A DNA stretch of 64,000 nt from Paracyclopina nana. Taxonomy: Eukaryota; Arthropoda; Copepoda; Cyclopoida; Cyclopettidae. Every line of letters starts with the position of its first letter. Position 1 is the first letter of the stretch. Location of the stretch: the NCBI GenBank assembly GCA_019096065.1, contig JAGUCH010000007.1:84501-148500 (forward strand), written 5' to 3'. The notes beneath the pieces are model-generated. The model was not told the DNA's origin and made no database searches. It saw only the letters and a list, made by a program, of their open reading frames with translations. A program made the position numbers and the translations under genes. This document shows positions 63,805 through 64,000 of this stretch, piece after piece.

Positions 63805-64000
63805 CTAAGGGGAAAAAAAATTTGAGTGAGCCAACAAATGTACAGAATATGAGCAGAGCAAAATTTAATACACTATTATTCCACATTACAATCAATAAAT
63901 ACATTTAAAGCTAACTTTGTAGTTTTCAGATCAAGCTTAAGGTGAATGCACAAGATTTTGAGTGCCATATTGAGTTAAGAAGGTGGGAATGAGAAGAAAT
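63805..64000. other. Right edge, presumed SMYD intron
   Basis: No upstream SMYD exon could be recognised in the last 196 bp; it is probably intronic. Confidence 0.4.

Overview
This 64 kb window is arthropod nuclear DNA, most likely from an insect or other pancrustacean. The evidence is a secreted cuticle protein with an R&R chitin-binding motif and resilin-like repeats, a peritrophin-type chitin-binding protein, DEG/ENaC (pickpocket-like) channels, GT-AG introns mostly 50-65 nt long, and AT-rich intergenic DNA. No bacterial, viral or plasmid features were seen. Gene models were built by hand from reading frame, splice sites and homology, and every exon phase given here closes.

Layout. 1-11.4 kb holds conserved genes: MEMO1 (minus, 3' end off the left edge), UQCRQ (plus), an RCC1-BTB protein (minus) and a WIPI2/Atg18 autophagy protein (plus). 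11.7-17.4 kb is a tandem array of three membrane-anchored lectins with an unusual Notch-repeat (LNR) + Thr-rich linker + C-type lectin architecture; the middle one carries a nonsense codon. A second RCC1-BTB paralogue follows (17.7-19.4 kb, minus), then inversin (21.7-25.9 kb, plus). 29.3-34.7 kb is one two-exon cuticle protein of about 950 residues. 34.7-39 kb has no recognised gene but holds an apparently orphan core promoter, a 615 bp foldback transposon and a dispersed repeat family. 39-48.3 kb holds a family of seven-transmembrane proteins of unknown ligand (one decayed, two near-identical in structure, one divergent), with a chitin-binding gene and a small membrane protein between them. 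A secreted chymotrypsin-fold protease lies at 48.4-49.4 kb.

50-63.8 kb is dominated by a recent tandem duplication of about 6.15 kb. The unit runs from inside a GPI-anchored multidomain lectin (sushi, fucolectin-like, CTLD, sushi x2), through a small secreted protein, a DEG/ENaC channel and a type II membrane kelch protein, to inside a SMYD4-like methyltransferase. Copy 1 therefore has the full lectin and a truncated SMYD; copy 2 has a truncated lectin and the longer SMYD. About 195 bp from a third, diverged DEG/ENaC gene sits at the junction and is fused in frame to the SMYD remnant.

Two architectural themes stand out. Introns of conserved genes (MEMO1, WIPI2, inversin) are filled with private minisatellites of about 19-21 bp, a different unit in each intron, whereas lineage-specific genes keep minimal introns. 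A dispersed satellite built on the palindrome ATCAGCTGAT appears at three separate loci. The gene content is biased to secreted or surface recognition molecules (lectins, chitin binders, channels, 7TM proteins, protease), as expected of a fast-evolving environment or immune interface; that functional reading is inference.
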